Of a stretch of DNA of 7,371 nt, positions 6,469 to 7,371 are shown piece by piece (the stretch's first letter is position 1; the number at the start of each line of letters is the position of its first letter). The stretch is from Eubacteriales bacterium. Its GTDB lineage: Bacteria; Bacillota; Clostridia; Christensenellales; SZUA-584. The stretch is from NCBI GenBank assembly GCA_028711205.1, contig JAQTSP010000130.1:1-7371 (forward strand), in the 5' to 3' direction. A program made the position numbers and the translations under genes. The notes below the pieces were generated by a model. That model was not told where the DNA came from, did not search any database, and was given only the letters and a program-made list of their open reading frames with translations.

Positions 6469-6503
6469 AAGAGGCCGTCCCGTTTCGGACAGCCTCTTTG
6501 TTG
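6469..6503. terminator. Bidirectional intrinsic terminator between acoB and nifJ
   Basis: AAGAGGC (6469-6475) pairs with GCCTCTT (6492-6498). After one C/A mismatch, GTCC (6477-6480) pairs with GGAC (6487-6490) around the loop CGTTTC. On the plus strand it runs into TTTGTTGTTT. On the minus strand the stem's own 3' side leads into TTCTTATAT. It sits between two convergent genes, 22 bases past the nifJ stop, and can serve both. Confidence 0.85.
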
Positions 6504-6520
6504 TTTCATATCGTCTCTTA

Positions 6521-7371
6521 TCAGCCTTCCGAGAGCTTCTTGTAGTATTCGTAGCGCTCCCTGGCTTCCTTCTCGGCCTTATTAAAGAGATCCTCCGCAA
6601 CGTCCGGGAACATCTTCTGCAGTGATTTGTAGCGGATTTCGCTGCATATGAAGTCCTGATAACTGGCGGAAGGTGCCTTGCTGTCGAGCGTAAACGGGTT
6701 CTTGCCTTCGGCCTTTAGCTCCGGGTTGTAGCGGTACAGGTGCCAGTAGCCCGCTTCGACCGCGAGTTTTTCCTCCGCCTGCGATTTGCTCATGTTGATG
6801 CCGTGGTTGATGCAGGGCGAGTATGCGATCACGAGCGAAGGCCCGTCGTATTTCTCCGCTTCGGTCAGCGCTTTTAACAACTGGTTCTGATTCGCGCCCA
6901 TGCAGACCTGCGCGACATAGATGTAGCCGTAGGTCATTGAAATCGCGCCCAGGTCCTTCTTCTTCGTGCGTTTGCCCGCGGCGGCGAACTTTGCGACAGA
7001 GCCTGTCGGCGTCGCTTTGCTGGCCTGCCCGCCGGTATTGGAATACACCTCGGTATCGAGCACGAGTACGTTGACGTCTTCGCCCATCGCAAGCACATGG
7101 TCGAGCCCGCCGTAGCCGATGTCGTATGCCCAGCCGTCTCCGCCGAAAATCCAGATGGATTTCTTGATAAAGAGATCCTCACTATCCAGTACGGACTGCA
7201 ATAATTCTTTTTCTTTTCCGGATGCCTTGGCAATGGCTTCCGGCAGCTTGTTTTTGAGAACCGCGGCGCATTCCTTGGATTTGTCGCCGTCGTTTGCGTT
7301 CTCAAGCCAGCAGGCGAGCGTTTCTTTGATGTCGCCGGAGCAGGCTGCGATAGTGTCCTTTACTGTGTCCT
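6521..7371 (-). CDS. nifJ: Pyruvate:ferredoxin (flavodoxin) oxidoreductase, C-terminal part (5' end outside window)
   Basis: Oxidises pyruvate with CoA to acetyl-CoA and CO2 and passes electrons to ferredoxin; the central pyruvate enzyme of many anaerobes. The frame is open to the right edge, giving about 283 C-terminal residues of a protein usually near 1,170. The thiamine diphosphate domain is plain: GGDGWAYDIGYGG (GDG codons 7133-7141) and LDTEVYSNTGGQASKATPTG (Asn of NTGG at 7037-7039). YSPCINHG has its cysteine at 6812-6814, matching the last ligand of the proximal 4Fe-4S cluster (C1071 in Desulfovibrio africanus PFOR). The C-terminal tail is charged and helical, ending KKLSEG. The order of motifs shows a fused single-chain enzyme rather than the multi-subunit Por type. 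It is convergent with acoAB and shares their terminator. Its promoter lies outside the window. Confidence 0.96.
   Translation of the reverse strand, partial: DTVKDTIAACSGDIKETLACWLENANDGDKSKECAAVLKNKLPEAIAKASGKEKELLQSVLDSEDLFIKKSIWIFGGDGWAYDIGYGGLDHVLAMGEDVNVLVLDTEVYSNTGGQASKATPTGSVAKFAAAGKRTKKKDLGAISMTYGYIYVAQVCMGANQNQLLKALTEAEKYDGPSLVIAYSPCINHGINMSKSQAEEKLAVEAGYWHLYRYNPELKAEGKNPFTLDSKAPSASYQDFICSEIRYKSLQKMFPDVAEDLFNKAEKEARERYEYYKKLSEG

Noticed and set aside
6394..6585. Small plus-strand open frame after acoB, preceded by GAGGG
   Set aside because: It runs straight through the terminator stem and into the antisense of nifJ, and shows no family likeness. The upstream GAGGG is recorded as a finding instead.

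Overview
The window looks like a piece of an anaerobic, Gram-positive-type (Clostridia-like) chromosome with fairly GC-rich genes. Three things point there. There is a pyruvate:ferredoxin oxidoreductase. The rng-rplU-rpmA order comes with a structured L21 leader. The Shine-Dalgarno sites are purine-rich and the promoters are sigma-A-like. No mobile element, CRISPR array, tRNA or rRNA was seen. This is mostly core and metabolic gene content, not an obvious defence or accessory island.

Layout, left to right. (1) The C-terminal two thirds of ribonuclease G (rng) enters from the left edge. (2) A near-consensus promoter overlaps the rng stop codon. It is followed by a foldable leader, then rplU (L21) and rpmA (L27), and a clear intrinsic terminator. 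(3) An OGG1-type 8-oxoguanine DNA glycosylase follows. (4) Next is a sodium:alanine/glycine symporter of the AGCS family. (5) A well-formed promoter drives a two-gene operon for the alpha and beta subunits of a thiamine-diphosphate E1 2-oxo-acid/acetoin dehydrogenase. The alpha gene starts with TTG. (6) A two-way terminator separates this operon from the convergent C-terminal part of pyruvate:ferredoxin oxidoreductase (nifJ), which leaves by the right edge on the minus strand.

How the genes fit together. rng, rplU and rpmA belong to RNA processing and large-subunit assembly. L21 and L27 share one transcript, probably with autoregulation through the leader. The glycosylase is a stand-alone DNA repair gene. 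The symporter brings in small amino acids with sodium. The E1 alpha/beta pair and PFOR both use thiamine diphosphate to decarboxylate 2-oxo acids (or, for an AcoAB-type E1, to cleave acetoin). PFOR passes electrons to ferredoxin, whereas the E1 pair would need a lipoyl E2 and an E3 that are not encoded next to it.

The most interesting points are four: the missing prp protease gene together with an L27 that lacks the cleavable N-terminal extension; the rplU promoter and leader embedded at the rng stop; the E1 alpha/beta operon that ends without E2/E3; and paired ACGCGT palindromes around the -10 box of that operon. I see no convincing evidence of a wholly new system.
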